Shown here: piece after piece, positions 8,103-16,583 of the stretch | Layout of the letters: each line of letters starts with the position of its first letter | How positions within the stretch are numbered: position 1 is the stretch's first letter | Origin: Streptomyces endocoffeicus | GTDB taxonomy: Bacteria; Actinomycetota; Actinomycetes; Streptomycetales; Streptomycetaceae | NCBI RefSeq assembly: GCF_016741935.1 | Contig: NZ_JAERRG010000008.1 | Span: 124,001 to 188,000, forward strand | Direction of reading: 5' to 3' | DNA: 64,000 nt | Position numbers and translations under genes: made by a program | The notes under the pieces: model-generated | What the model saw: the letters and a program-made list of their open reading frames with translations, nothing else | Databases searched by the model: none | What the model was told of the DNA's origin: nothing

Positions 8103-8924
8103 GTGACGCCAGACGACAAGACGCCCCCGACCGGGCACCGACACACCGCCGCCGCCAGCAGAGCGGCGGCGGACACCGCGCTCCTGGAGGCGTTCGGCGG
8201 GGTGCGGGGCATGGTGGACACCACCGTCCCCGGTCTGGTCTTCGTCCTGATGTACACGATCAAGCGGGACATCCACCTCGCCGCGATCGCCGCGATCGGC
8301 CTCAGCGTGCTGCTCGGGCTCGCCCGGCTGGTGCGCAAGGAGACGCTGAAGCACGCCTTCAGCGGGGTCCTCGGGGTCGCGTTCGGCGCGATCTTCGCGA
8401 TGATGTCCGGCGACGCGAAGAACTTCTATCTGCCGGGCATGCTCTACACCCTGGGCCTGGCGATCGCCTACATCCTCTCGGCGATCTTCCGCTTCCCGCT
8501 GATCGGCGTCCTGCTCGGGCCGATGCTGAAGGAGAACCTCTCCTGGCGCACCCGGAACCCGGGCCGGTTCCGCGCCTACACCCGGTCCACCTGGGCGTGG
8601 GGGCTGATCCTGCTGGCCAAGTCGGCCGTGCTGTTCCCGCTCTACTGGTGGGGGGACGCCACCCAGCTCGGCTGGGTCAAGGTCGCGCTCGGCATTCCGC
8701 CGTTCCTGCTCTGCGTCTATCTGACCTGGATCTTCCTGGCCAAGGCCCCGCCGCCGATCGACGTCATCGCGGAGATGGAGGCGGAGGAGAAGGCCGAGCG
8801 GGACCGGGAGCGGGCGAAGGCCGAGGCCGACAAGATCGCCGATCCGCTGCTCTCGGAGTGGACCGGCCAGATCGTGTCCGAGGCCCGTGCCGAATCCGCC
8901 GACCAGCAGCCGCCCCGGCACTGA
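8103..8924 (+). CDS. DUF3159 integral membrane protein
   Basis: The 273-residue protein has a short polar N-terminus, then about five to six hydrophobic helices: around VPGLVFVLMYTI, LAAIAAIGLSVLLGLARL, GVLGVAFGAIFAM, MLYTLGLAIAYILSAIF, WGLILLAKSAVLFPLYWW and IPPFLLCVYLTWIFL. A charged cytoplasmic tail rich in Glu/Lys/Arg (residues ~220-255) follows. Between the helices is LKENLSWRTRNPGRFRAYTRSTW, a conserved basic loop. This is the DUF3159 pattern. Its invariant position next to the TrkA/Ceo genes suggests a link with ion homeostasis, but no biochemical role is known to me. The gene converges on trkA across a bidirectional hairpin. Confidence 0.85.
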   Translation: MTPDDKTPPTGHRHTAAASRAAADTALLEAFGGVRGMVDTTVPGLVFVLMYTIKRDIHLAAIAAIGLSVLLGLARLVRKETLKHAFSGVLGVAFGAIFAMMSGDAKNFYLPGMLYTLGLAIAYILSAIFRFPLIGVLLGPMLKENLSWRTRNPGRFRAYTRSTWAWGLILLAKSAVLFPLYWWGDATQLGWVKVALGIPPFLLCVYLTWIFLAKAPPPIDVIAEMEAEEKAERDRERAKAEADKIADPLLSEWTGQIVSEARAESADQQPPRH

Positions 8925-8943
8925 GGCGTTTTACTGAGGCGCT

Positions 8944-8978
8944 GTGCCCGCCGCCCGGGGAGACCGGGCGGCGGGCAC
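8944..8978. terminator. Bidirectional hairpin between convergent genes
   Basis: A perfect 15-bp inverted repeat (8944-8958 with 8964-8978) around a 5-base loop separates the convergent DUF3159 and trkA genes, so it can serve both strands. Confidence 0.7.
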
Positions 8979-9002
8979 CGTCCTGAGCAGGGCCCGGCCT
9001 CG

Positions 9003-9680
9003 TCAGCCCGCGGCGTCCTGGCGCTGGACGGACAGCAACGCCTCGAGTTGCTCCTCGCGCGCCTGCGCCGCGACGAACAGCAGCTCGTCCCCGGCCTCCA
9101 GCACATCGTCCTTGTTCGGGGTCAGCACCCGGGTGCCGCGGATGATGGTGACCAGCGTGGTGTCCTCGGGCCACTCCACATCGCCGACCCGGGTGCCCAC
9201 CAGCGCCGCCTCCGGCGGCAGCGTCAGCTCCACCAGGTTGGCGTCGCCGTGGCTGAAGCGGAGCAGCCGCACCAGATCGCCGACGCTCACCGCCTCCTCG
9301 ACCAGCGCCGACATCAGACGCGGGGTGGAGACGGCCACATCGACGCCCCACGCCTCGTTGAACAGCCACTCGTTCTTGGGGTTGTTGACCCGGGCGACCA
9401 CCCGGGGCACCCCGTACTCGGTCTTGGCGAGCAGTGAGACCACGAGGTTGACCTTGTCGTCACCGGTGGCCGCGATGACCACGTTGCAGCGCTGCAGCGC
9501 GGCCTCGTCCAGCGAGGTGATCTCGCACGCGTCGGCCAGCAGCCACTCGGCCTGCGGCACCCGCTCCACCGAGATGGCGGTCGGCGCCTTGTCGATGAGG
9601 AGCACCTCGTGCCCGTTCTCCAGCAGCTCGCTCGCGATGGAACGCCCCACGGCGCCCGCACCGGCAATGGCAACCCTCAT
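9003..9680 (-). CDS. trkA: TrkA-family potassium uptake regulatory subunit (CeoC-like)
   Basis: This 225-residue cytoplasmic gating subunit belongs to a Trk/Ktr-type K+ system. The N-terminal TrkA-N (RCK-N) Rossmann domain has the dinucleotide motif AIAGAGAVGRSIA (from residue 4), followed by the second acidic strand end (LLIDK) and the VVIAATGDDKVNL segment. The TrkA-C (RCK-C) domain is in the last ~80 residues (HGDANLVELTLPPEAALVG, ending GDELLFVAA); RCK-C domains are known c-di-AMP or ligand sensors in other bacteria. It overlaps the upstream paralogue by four bases, so both subunits are made from one transcript and probably form a hetero-octameric ring. No TrkH-type channel is adjacent. 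Confidence 0.92.
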   Translation of the reverse strand: MRVAIAGAGAVGRSIASELLENGHEVLLIDKAPTAISVERVPQAEWLLADACEITSLDEAALQRCNVVIAATGDDKVNLVVSLLAKTEYGVPRVVARVNNPKNEWLFNEAWGVDVAVSTPRLMSALVEEAVSVGDLVRLLRFSHGDANLVELTLPPEAALVGTRVGDVEWPEDTTLVTIIRGTRVLTPNKDDVLEAGDELLFVAAQAREEQLEALLSVQRQDAAG

Positions 9681-10345
9681 CGGCCGGCCTCCTCGGGACC
9701 CTTTTCGAACGCCGCCTCGACCTTCTCGACCTCGTCGGTGCGCATCATCACATGCACCAGGTCGCCCTCCTGGAGCACCGTCCCGGAGGTCGGCAGCATC
9801 GCCTCGCCGAGCCGGGTGAGGAACGCGACCCGCACCCCGGTCTCCTCCTGAAGCGTGCTGACCTTGTGGCCCACCCACGAGGGGGAGATGTGCACCTCGG
9901 CCAGCTGGACCCCGCCACTGGGGTCCCGCCACAGCGGCTCCGCGCCGGACGGCAGCAGCCGCCGCAGCATCTGGTCGGCGGTCCAGCGCACCGTGGCCAC
10001 GGTCGGGATGCCCAGGCGCTGGTAGACCTCGGCGCGGCGCGGGTCGTAGATCCGGGCCGCCACGTTCTCCACGCCGAACATCTCGCGGGCCACCCGGGCC
10101 GCGATGATGTTGGAGTTGTCGCCGCTGCTGACCGCGGCGAAGGCCCCGGCCTCCTCGATGCCCGCCTCGCGCAGGGTGTCCTGGTCGAAGCCGACGCCGG
10201 TCACCCGGCGCCCGCCGAAGCCCGCGCCGAGGCGGCGGAAGGCGGTGGGGTCCTGGTCGACGACCGCGACCGTGTGCCCCTGTTGTTCCAGGGTCTGGGC
10301 GAGGGCCGCGCCCACCCGGCCACAGCCCATGATCACGATATGCAT
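9677..10345 (-). CDS. trkA: TrkA-family potassium uptake regulatory subunit (CeoB-like)
   Basis: The 222-residue paralogue of the adjacent TrkA protein is the first gene of the minus-strand pair. MHIVIMGCGRVGAALA is the Rossmann nucleotide-binding start. VAVVDQDPTAF is the acidic end of strand 2 that selects NAD(H), and FAAVSSGDNSNIIAARVARE is the typical RCK core. An RCK-C domain (GGVQLAEVHISPSWVGHKVS to GDLVHVMMRTDE) follows. The ATG at 10345 is chosen over upstream codons because the Rossmann motif begins at residue 2. The pair matches ceoB-ceoC in mycobacteria, where it also neighbours a permease and the DUF3159 gene. Its promoter must lie in the shared 612-base region with the conservon. 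Confidence 0.92.
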   Translation of the reverse strand: MHIVIMGCGRVGAALAQTLEQQGHTVAVVDQDPTAFRRLGAGFGGRRVTGVGFDQDTLREAGIEEAGAFAAVSSGDNSNIIAARVAREMFGVENVAARIYDPRRAEVYQRLGIPTVATVRWTADQMLRRLLPSGAEPLWRDPSGGVQLAEVHISPSWVGHKVSTLQEETGVRVAFLTRLGEAMLPTSGTVLQEGDLVHVMMRTDEVEKVEAAFEKGPEEAGR

Positions 10346-10957
10346 GCGTCCTACCCCGCACTCCTGATGACCGTGCCGACCTGCGCAAACACCCTGCTCA
10401 CATCTTCCTTCCAGGACGTACGGGGCGACAGCGGGGCGGGACCCCGATGCCGGTGCCCGGGGACGACGGGAATCGGCCGCCGCGGCACCTGTCCCCACCG
10501 TATCCGTACCGGCGGCCCGGTCCCCCGCCCGCGCGCGAGGGTCCGGAAACGAAGGTGGTGACGTACGACATAGCGGGAAAGTTCCCACGGTGATCAGTGA
10601 TGAGGGGAGGTGGCCGAAGGTGATCGCGGACACGCCGGGAGGAACGAGGTAACGATCATTTCCGGTTGCGGATGGAGAGTGAAAAGACTGTCGGTGATCA
10701 GCTGTGACCACTACGGTGGGCCCGGGTTACGGCGCTCCTCGGGTGGTCGCGACCCTTCATCTTCGTCTGAAATCCAGGATCTTCACCGAAACCACATGAC
10801 AAATGCCCGGTGATTCCCGCTGGTTCGAACTTTGTCACGGGTGTCGGACGCTAGGTCACGACATGGCTAAGATGATCGTCGTATTCCGTTTCCGGACGGG
10901 ACATCAGGGCTCTGAACGTTCCTTCCGCGCCCGCGTTTCCCCTGCACGAGGTTCCTG
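10346..10957. other. 612-bp divergent intergenic region between trkA pair and conservon
   Basis: No convincing gene or RNA was found. Codon bias disappears and base composition falls towards the right half (10,600-10,900), as expected of promoter DNA. It must contain the promoters for the leftward trkA pair and the rightward conservon. The motif GTGATCA occurs near 10,590 and again near 10,693. I cannot define promoters with confidence. Confidence 0.6.
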
Positions 10958-12550
10958 ATGACTGATCACATATCGGAGGCGGTGAGCTGGTGTCTGGCCG
11001 CCGCGCTTCTCGTCGTCCTGGTGCTTCTGATCCGCCAGCGGCAGATCACCGCCGGAGTCCGCAGGCGCAACGCCACGCTCGAGGAGAGCCTGCGCGCCCG
11101 TGACGAGGAGGTGCGCCATCTCGTCGACGTACGCCTCCCCTCGATCGCCGACGCGCTGAGCCAGCCCGGCCCGCTGCCGGGCCTGCGCGACGAGAAGCTG
11201 GCCGGTACGGCCTTCGCGCAGAGCCTGCACGCCGTCATGGAGCAGTTCACCCGGGCGGTGGACAAGGCGCAGAGCCGCGCCGACGCCTCCGCCAAGGCGG
11301 CGCTCAAGGCGTCCATGCGAGCCGTCCAGGGGCTCGCCAACGAACAGCAGGTCTCCATCTCCGAGATGCAGGAGCGGCACGACAACCCCGATGTGCTGCG
11401 GGACCTGCTGGAGATCGACCACGCCAACGCCCAGTTCGGCCGGCGCGCCCAGGCCATCGCGGTGCTCTGCGGCTCCTGGCCCGGCCGGCAGCGGCTGGCC
11501 TCCTCGCTGACCGACGTGGTCCGCGGCGCCAAGTCGCGCATCCGCGACTACCAGCGGGTTCAGGTGCACGCCCTGATCGACGTCGCCGTGGTGAGCCGGG
11601 TCGTGGAGCCCGCCGTGCTCGCGGTCGCCGAGCTGCTGGACAACGCCGCGCGCCACTCGCAGCCCAACACCTCGGTGGAGGTCAGCCTCCAGCCGGTGCA
11701 CAACGGGGCCTGCATCGTGATCGACGACGCCGGTGTGGGCATGGACGGCCTGGAGGTCCAGCGGGCCGCCGGCCTGCTCTCCGGTCAGCGCGCGGTGGAC
11801 GTCGTCCGGCTCGGCGACCCGCCGCAGTTCGGCTTCGCCGTGGTGGGCCTGCTGGCCGGGCGGTACGGCTTCAGCGTCTCGGTGGACACCCGGTCCCCGT
11901 ACGGCGGTGTGCGCGCCGTGCTGTTCCTGCCGACCGAGCTGCTCACCCATGTCGACCCCGACGCGCGGCCGGGCACCGCCGGGCAGGACCCCGAGGGCGC
12001 CGAGCCGCTGCACACCCTGCCCTCCCGCCGGACCCGTCCCCCCAGGAGAGCGCCGCACGCGCCGACCGTCCCGGCCCAGGCGCAGGAGCCGTCCCCGATC
12101 CCGCGCCGGGCCCCGGCCCAGTCCCCGATCCCGCACCAGGCCCAGGCCCCGGCCGCGCACCAGGCCCAGTCCCCGGCCGCGCACCAGGCCCAGGCACCGC
12201 ACCAGGCCCAGCCTCCGGCACCGGCCCCGGCGGCACCCGCCCCGGAACCGGCACCCGCCCCGGCGCCCCAGCTGTCCCCCGACGGCGAGGGCACCCGCGT
12301 GTACGGCACCACGGCGGGCGGTCTGCCCAAGCGCCGCCGCCGGGAGGCCGCCGCCACCCCGCCGTCCGGCGACTGGACCACCGGCGCCGGGCAGACCGGC
12401 GCCGCCGACCCCGACACGGGCGCGTTCCGTGCGCGGTCGGCGAAGGAAACCGCTTCGCGGATGGGCGCGTTCGCCCGCGGCACCCGCTCCGGCCGTTCCG
12501 CCACCCAGGACTCCGCCGCTCACCATGACGAAGGGAATCGCCAGGCATGA
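10958..12550 (+). CDS. cvnA: Conservon sensor histidine kinase-like protein (CvnA)
   Basis: The 530-residue protein has one N-terminal membrane helix (residues ~8-27), a coiled region (~35-150) and a GHKL ATPase domain with N box ELLDNAARH (225-233), G1 box DDAGVGM and G2-like FGFAVVGLLAGRYG. A classical HisKA phospho-acceptor motif is not obvious, as in nitrate-sensing-type kinases of conservons. The C-terminal ~200 residues are low complexity, Pro/Ala/Gln-rich with HQAQ repeats (~385-440). CvnA proteins tether the CvnB-C-D complex at the membrane in a G-protein-like signalling module. It is the first gene of a tightly overlapping operon (ATGA overlap with cvnB). Confidence 0.9.
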   Translation: MTDHISEAVSWCLAAALLVVLVLLIRQRQITAGVRRRNATLEESLRARDEEVRHLVDVRLPSIADALSQPGPLPGLRDEKLAGTAFAQSLHAVMEQFTRAVDKAQSRADASAKAALKASMRAVQGLANEQQVSISEMQERHDNPDVLRDLLEIDHANAQFGRRAQAIAVLCGSWPGRQRLASSLTDVVRGAKSRIRDYQRVQVHALIDVAVVSRVVEPAVLAVAELLDNAARHSQPNTSVEVSLQPVHNGACIVIDDAGVGMDGLEVQRAAGLLSGQRAVDVVRLGDPPQFGFAVVGLLAGRYGFSVSVDTRSPYGGVRAVLFLPTELLTHVDPDARPGTAGQDPEGAEPLHTLPSRRTRPPRRAPHAPTVPAQAQEPSPIPRRAPAQSPIPHQAQAPAAHQAQSPAAHQAQAPHQAQPPAPAPAAPAPEPAPAPAPQLSPDGEGTRVYGTTAGGLPKRRRREAAATPPSGDWTTGAGQTGAADPDTGAFRARSAKETASRMGAFARGTRSGRSATQDSAAHHDEGNRQA

Positions 12551-12975
12551 ACGACCATCTCAACAACGAGCTCGGCTGGATGCTCGACGAGGTCGTCAAG
12601 ATGCCGGAGGCGCGGCACGCGATCCTGCTCTCCGCGGACGGGATGCTCCGGGCGCACTCCCAGGGCATCGCGCGCGACGAGGCCGAACGCCAGGCCGCCG
12701 CACTCTCCGGGCTGCAGTCGATCAGCCGCTCCACCTCCGAGTTCTGTGATCCGCACGAGACGCCGTGGCAGCAGACGCTCGTCGAGTTCGTCGGCGGGTA
12801 CGTCTTCCTGATCGCCGCCGGGCCCGGTGCGTATCTGGCGGTCTCGGCCACCGAGGCCGTGGACATGGAGGCGGTCAGCTACCGGATGCAGAAACTCGTC
12901 GACCGGCTCGGCAAGGAGCTCACCAGCCCGCCGAGGCAGGGCCTCCCGCGGCAGGGGATCGGCAGTCACGCATGA
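12547..12975 (+). CDS. cvnB: Roadblock/LC7 domain protein (CvnB)
   Basis: The 142-residue roadblock/LC7 protein resembles MglB-type partners of small GTPases. The family start ELGWMLDEVVKMPEARHAILLSADG is present, followed by the central helix with AERQAAALSGLQSISRS and the strand QTLVEFVGGYVFLIAAGPGAYLAV. In conservons this protein interacts with CvnA and is thought to regulate the GTPase CvnD. Overlaps of four bases with cvnA and with cvnC indicate translational coupling. Confidence 0.93.
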   Translation: MNDHLNNELGWMLDEVVKMPEARHAILLSADGMLRAHSQGIARDEAERQAAALSGLQSISRSTSEFCDPHETPWQQTLVEFVGGYVFLIAAGPGAYLAVSATEAVDMEAVSYRMQKLVDRLGKELTSPPRQGLPRQGIGSHA

Positions 12976-13328
12976 GCCCTGGGAGGCGCGAACGAGGATT
13001 GGTACGGCCGTATGTCGTGACCGACGGCCGTGCCTACCCGACTCGTAACACCTTCGACCTGGTGACCCTGGTCATGGCCCATCCCGACCGGCCGCTCACC
13101 GGGCTCAGCCCGGAGAAGCGGCGGGTCATGGAGCTGTGTCTGGGCGGGGCGCTCTCGGTGGCCGAGGTCTGCGGGTATCTGGAGCTGCCCGTCAGCGTCA
13201 CCAAGGTCCTGCTCGGCGACCTCGTGGACAGCGGCCACATCAGCGCGCGGGCCCCCATCCCGCCCGCCGAACTCCCCGAGGTCCAGCTGCTCCAGGAGGT
13301 GCTCGATGGACTCCGCGCTCGCCTCTGA
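12972..13328 (+). CDS. cvnC: DUF742 protein (CvnC)
   Basis: This 118-residue DUF742 protein is the third conservon component. It starts RRERGLVRPYVVTDGRAYPTRNTFDLVTLV, the family hallmark, and ends with a winged-helix-like segment (GALSVAEVCGYLELPVSVTKVLLGDLVDSGHI), consistent with the predicted helix-turn-helix character of the family. The ATG overlaps the cvnB stop by four bases, and the 3' end overlaps cvnD by 23 bases. Confidence 0.93.
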   Translation: MSPGRRERGLVRPYVVTDGRAYPTRNTFDLVTLVMAHPDRPLTGLSPEKRRVMELCLGGALSVAEVCGYLELPVSVTKVLLGDLVDSGHISARAPIPPAELPEVQLLQEVLDGLRARL

Positions 13329-13917
13329 CCAGGCGGCCTACCTCCCGGCCACGGTGCGGGTGGCGGCGAAGATCCTGGTCGTCGGGCACTTCGCCGTCGG
13401 CAAGACGACCTATGTGAGCTCGCTGTCCGAGATCCGGCCGCTGCGCACCGAGGAGACGATGACCGAGGCCGGTGCGCTCACCGACGATCTGCGGGGCACC
13501 GAGGACAAGACGACCACCACGGTCGCCATGGACTTCGGCCGGCTCACCCTCAGCGAGTCCCTGGTGCTCTATCTGTTCGGCACGCCGGGGCAGCAGCGCT
13601 TCACCCGGCTGTGGCGGGACATGACGCTCGGGGCGCTGGGCGCGCTGGTGCTGGCCGACACCCGGCGGCTGGAGCAGTCCTTCCCGGTGATGGCCGTCCT
13701 GGAGGAGCACGGACTGCCGTACGCCGTCGCCGTCAACCACTTCGAGGGCGCTCCCCGCTTCGCCGAGCCGGAGGTCCGGGAGGCCCTCGATCTGCTTCCG
13801 GAGACGCCCCTGGTGACCTGCGACGCCCGGGACCGGACCTCCTCCACCCACGCGCTGATCGCCCTCGTCCAGTACCTACAGGCCCGCCAGACCCGTAGTT
13901 CTCAGGAGATTGTGTGA
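13306..13917 (+). CDS. cvnD: Conservon GTP-binding protein (CvnD)
   Basis: The 203-residue MglA/Ras-like small GTPase has a P-loop GHFAVGKTT from residue 27. The threonine-rich switch I region is EDKTTTTVAMDFGRL, and the Walker B/switch II region LFGTPGQQRF contains the catalytic Gln position. In place of the usual NKxD it has VNHFEGA, typical of the Cvn/ATP_bind_1 group. It is the output element of the conservon module. It overlaps cvnC by 23 bases and the following P450 by four, so the P450s belong to the same operon. Confidence 0.93.
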   Translation: MDSALASDQAAYLPATVRVAAKILVVGHFAVGKTTYVSSLSEIRPLRTEETMTEAGALTDDLRGTEDKTTTTVAMDFGRLTLSESLVLYLFGTPGQQRFTRLWRDMTLGALGALVLADTRRLEQSFPVMAVLEEHGLPYAVAVNHFEGAPRFAEPEVREALDLLPETPLVTCDARDRTSSTHALIALVQYLQARQTRSSQEIV

Positions 13918-15395
13918 CCACCAGTCCAGCCGCCGGACCCGTTCCGCCACCCGGCTGCCCCGCGCACGCCGCTCCCGCCGAGGCCGGGGGCGCCACCGGG
14001 TCCCGCGCGGCCGTACCGATGTACGGTCCCGAGTTCGCCGACGACCCGCACGGCGCCTATGCGCGGATGCGCGCCACCTTCGGGCCGATCGCCCCGGTCG
14101 AGCTGTCGCCGGGGGTGCACGCCTCGCTGGTCACCAGCTATCAGCTCGGCCTGGAGATCCTGCGCGACACCGAGCGGTTCGCCAAGGACCCGCGTAGCTG
14201 GCGGGCGGTGCAGGACGGCACCGTGGGGCCGGACAACCCGGTCGCGCCGATGATGATGTACCGGCCGAACGCGCTGTTCAGCGACGGGGAGGCGCACGCC
14301 CGGCTGCGCGGGGCGGTCACCGACAGCCTGGACCGGGTGGATCCGCACGCCCTCAGCGAGTACGTCGAGCGCAGCGCGGAGACGCTGATCGACGCCTTCG
14401 CCTCCCGGGGCCAGGCCGATCTGATCACCGAGTACGCGTCGGTGCTCCCGCTGCTGGTCTTCAACCAGCTCTTCGGCGCCCGCCCGGCGGACGGGCCGAA
14501 GCTGGTCGAGACGATGATGAAGCTCTTCGACAGCGGCGAGGACGCGGCGGCCGCCAACGACGAACTGCTCCGGTGGATCTCCGGCCTGGTGGCGGAGAAG
14601 CGCGAGCACCTCGCCGCCGACGTCACCTCCTGGCTGATCGCGCATCCCTCGCAGCTCTCCGACGACGAGCTGATGCAGCAGATCATCCTGATGATGGCGG
14701 CCGGTACCGACCCCGCGCAGAACCTGATCACCAACGCGCTGCGGCTGCTGCTGTCGGACGACCGCTTCGCCGGTGAGCTGTCCGGCGGCAGCATGCCCGT
14801 CCAGGACGCCCTGGACGAGGTGCTCTGGAACGATCCGCCGATGGCCAACTACGGCACCCGCTTCCCCCGGTACGACTGCGAGGTGGGGGGCGTACGGCTG
14901 CGCAAGGGCGACCCGGTGCTGATCAGCTACGCGGCGGCCAACCACGAGGCCGCCCTGGCCTCCGACCGCCGCTCCGGCAACCGGGCCCATCTGGCCTGGA
15001 GCGCGGGCGCCCACCGCTGCCCCGCCGAGCGGCCCGCCCGGGTGATCGCCTCCGTGGCCATCGAGCGGCTCCTGGACCGCCTCCCGGACATGGAACTCGC
15101 GGTCCCCGTCGAGCGGCTGACCTGGCGGACCGGACCCTTCCACCGCGCCCTGGCCGCCCTGCCGGTGCGCTTCCCCGCCCAGGCGGCGGCTCAGGCCGAG
15201 CCGTTCGCGGCGCCCGTGTCCACGTCGTCCACGTTGGCCCCATTCGACGAGAGCCCTGGAGGCAGCCAGTGGAACCCCGTCCCATCGTCCTCGACCCCGC
15301 CGGCCGCGACATCGTCGGAGAGGCAGCCCGAGTCGCAGCGGGCGGCGAGGCGACGCCTGTTGAGCTTCCTGACGGCGTGGTGGCGTGGGCAATAA
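13914..15395 (+). CDS. Conservon-associated cytochrome P450, CYP157-like with non-canonical EVLW motif
   Basis: The 493-residue P450 has the heme ligand Cys369 in WSAGAHRCPAERPAR and an I-helix motif MMAAGTDPAQN near residue 262. The normally invariant K-helix ExxR is E302-V-L-W305, so the Arg is replaced by Trp. Loss of ExxR is a documented trait of the Streptomyces CYP157 family (EQSLW in CYP157C1), which occurs in conservons paired with CYP154 or CYP156 members. The C-terminal ~75 residues beyond the last P450 strand are low complexity, and the last 127 bases overlap the next P450. The GTG start overlaps the cvnD stop and has AGGAG 8 bases upstream. The substrate is unknown. Confidence 0.9.
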   Translation: MTTSPAAGPVPPPGCPAHAAPAEAGGATGSRAAVPMYGPEFADDPHGAYARMRATFGPIAPVELSPGVHASLVTSYQLGLEILRDTERFAKDPRSWRAVQDGTVGPDNPVAPMMMYRPNALFSDGEAHARLRGAVTDSLDRVDPHALSEYVERSAETLIDAFASRGQADLITEYASVLPLLVFNQLFGARPADGPKLVETMMKLFDSGEDAAAANDELLRWISGLVAEKREHLAADVTSWLIAHPSQLSDDELMQQIILMMAAGTDPAQNLITNALRLLLSDDRFAGELSGGSMPVQDALDEVLWNDPPMANYGTRFPRYDCEVGGVRLRKGDPVLISYAAANHEAALASDRRSGNRAHLAWSAGAHRCPAERPARVIASVAIERLLDRLPDMELAVPVERLTWRTGPFHRALAALPVRFPAQAAAQAEPFAAPVSTSSTLAPFDESPGGSQWNPVPSSSTPPAATSSERQPESQRAARRRLLSFLTAWWRGQ

Positions 15396-16495
15396 CCCGC
15401 CAGCGCACGCTCAAACAGCTGCTGACCGACCCCCGGGTCTCCAAGGACCCCCGGCAGCACTGGCGCGCGTGGAACAACGGTGAGATCTCGCCCGAGTGGC
15501 CGCTGATCACCTGGGTCGCCGTGGAGAACATGTTCACGGCCTACGGCGGTGAGCACCGGCGGCTGCGCACCCTGGTCTCCAAGGCGTTCACCGCGCGGCG
15601 CACCTCCGCCCTGCGGCCGCGCATCGAGGAGATCTGCGCCAGGCTCCTGGACGACCTGGCCGCCGCCGGGCCGGGCGAGGTGGTCGACCTGCGCGAGGCG
15701 TACGCGTACCCGCTGCCCATCCAGGTGATCTCCGAGCTGTTCGGGCTCGAGGACGAGAACCTGCGCGAGCGGATGCGCCGGGTCGTGGACAGCATCTTCC
15801 ACACCTCCGCCTCCGCGGACGAGGTCACCGCCACCTACGGCGAGATGTACGCCGTCCTCGGCGAGCTGGTGGCCACCAAGCGTGAGCAGCCCGGCGACGA
15901 CCTGACCAGCGGTCTGATCGCGGTGCGGGAGGAGGAGAGCGGCTCCAGGCTCAGCGAGAAGGAGCTCACCGACACCCTCGCCCTGTTCCTCTCGGCCGGT
16001 CACGAGACCACGGTCAACCTCCTGGACAACGCCATCCACGCGCTGCTCACCCGGCCCGAGCAGCTCGAGCACGTCCGGGCGGGCCGGGCCAGCTGGGACG
16101 ATGTGATCGAGGAGACACTGCGGCACTCCGCCCCGGTCGCCAACCTGCCGCTGCGCTACGCCGTGGAGGACATCGAGCTGGACGGCGGCGTGGTGTTGCG
16201 CAAGGGCGACGCGATCCTGGCCGCCTACGCGGCCGCCGGACGCGACCCGGAGGTGCACGGCGGGGACGCGGCCGCCTTCGACGTCACCCGGCGGCTCAAG
16301 AGCCATCTGGCGTTCGGCCACGGCGTCCATCTGTGCGTCGGCGCCCCGCTGGGGCGGCTGGAGGCCGCGACCGCGCTCCCGGCGCTCTTCGACCGCTTCC
16401 CCGGGCTCACGCTCGCGTCCGGACAGGACCCGCTGGAGCCGGTGGAGTCCTTCATTTCCAACGGCCACCGCACCCTGCCCGCGCGACTGGCCTGA
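15269..16495 (+). CDS. Conservon-associated cytochrome P450, CYP154-like
   Basis: This 408-residue soluble P450 has complete motifs: I helix FLSAGHETTVN, K helix EETLR (intact ExxR), and heme-binding loop HLAFGHGVHLCVGAPLGRLE with Cys356. CYP154 proteins follow CYP157 in several Streptomyces conservons. The GTG at 15269 is supported by a GGAGG site 9 bases upstream (in CTGGAGGCAGCCA). This start lies inside the upstream P450 in a different frame, giving an unusually long 127-base overlap. It is probably the last gene of the conservon operon. A ferredoxin and reductase must come from elsewhere. Confidence 0.92.
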   Translation: MEPRPIVLDPAGRDIVGEAARVAAGGEATPVELPDGVVAWAITRQRTLKQLLTDPRVSKDPRQHWRAWNNGEISPEWPLITWVAVENMFTAYGGEHRRLRTLVSKAFTARRTSALRPRIEEICARLLDDLAAAGPGEVVDLREAYAYPLPIQVISELFGLEDENLRERMRRVVDSIFHTSASADEVTATYGEMYAVLGELVATKREQPGDDLTSGLIAVREEESGSRLSEKELTDTLALFLSAGHETTVNLLDNAIHALLTRPEQLEHVRAGRASWDDVIEETLRHSAPVANLPLRYAVEDIELDGGVVLRKGDAILAAYAAAGRDPEVHGGDAAAFDVTRRLKSHLAFGHGVHLCVGAPLGRLEAATALPALFDRFPGLTLASGQDPLEPVESFISNGHRTLPARLA

Positions 16496-16570
16496 CCGCC
16501 CGGGGGTCAGTGCTCCCGCCCGCCCCTTTTCCCGGGGGTGGGCGGGTGGGCGGGGGCCCGGGCTACCCCT

Positions 16571-16576
16571 TACGAT
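16571..16576 (+). promoter_or_regulatory. Possible -10 box for a leaderless permease transcript
   Basis: TACGAT ends 7 bases before the GTG at 16584, and no Shine-Dalgarno sequence is present. This spacing would place transcription initiation at the start codon. Confidence 0.45.
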
Positions 16577-16583
16577 CCTCTGC

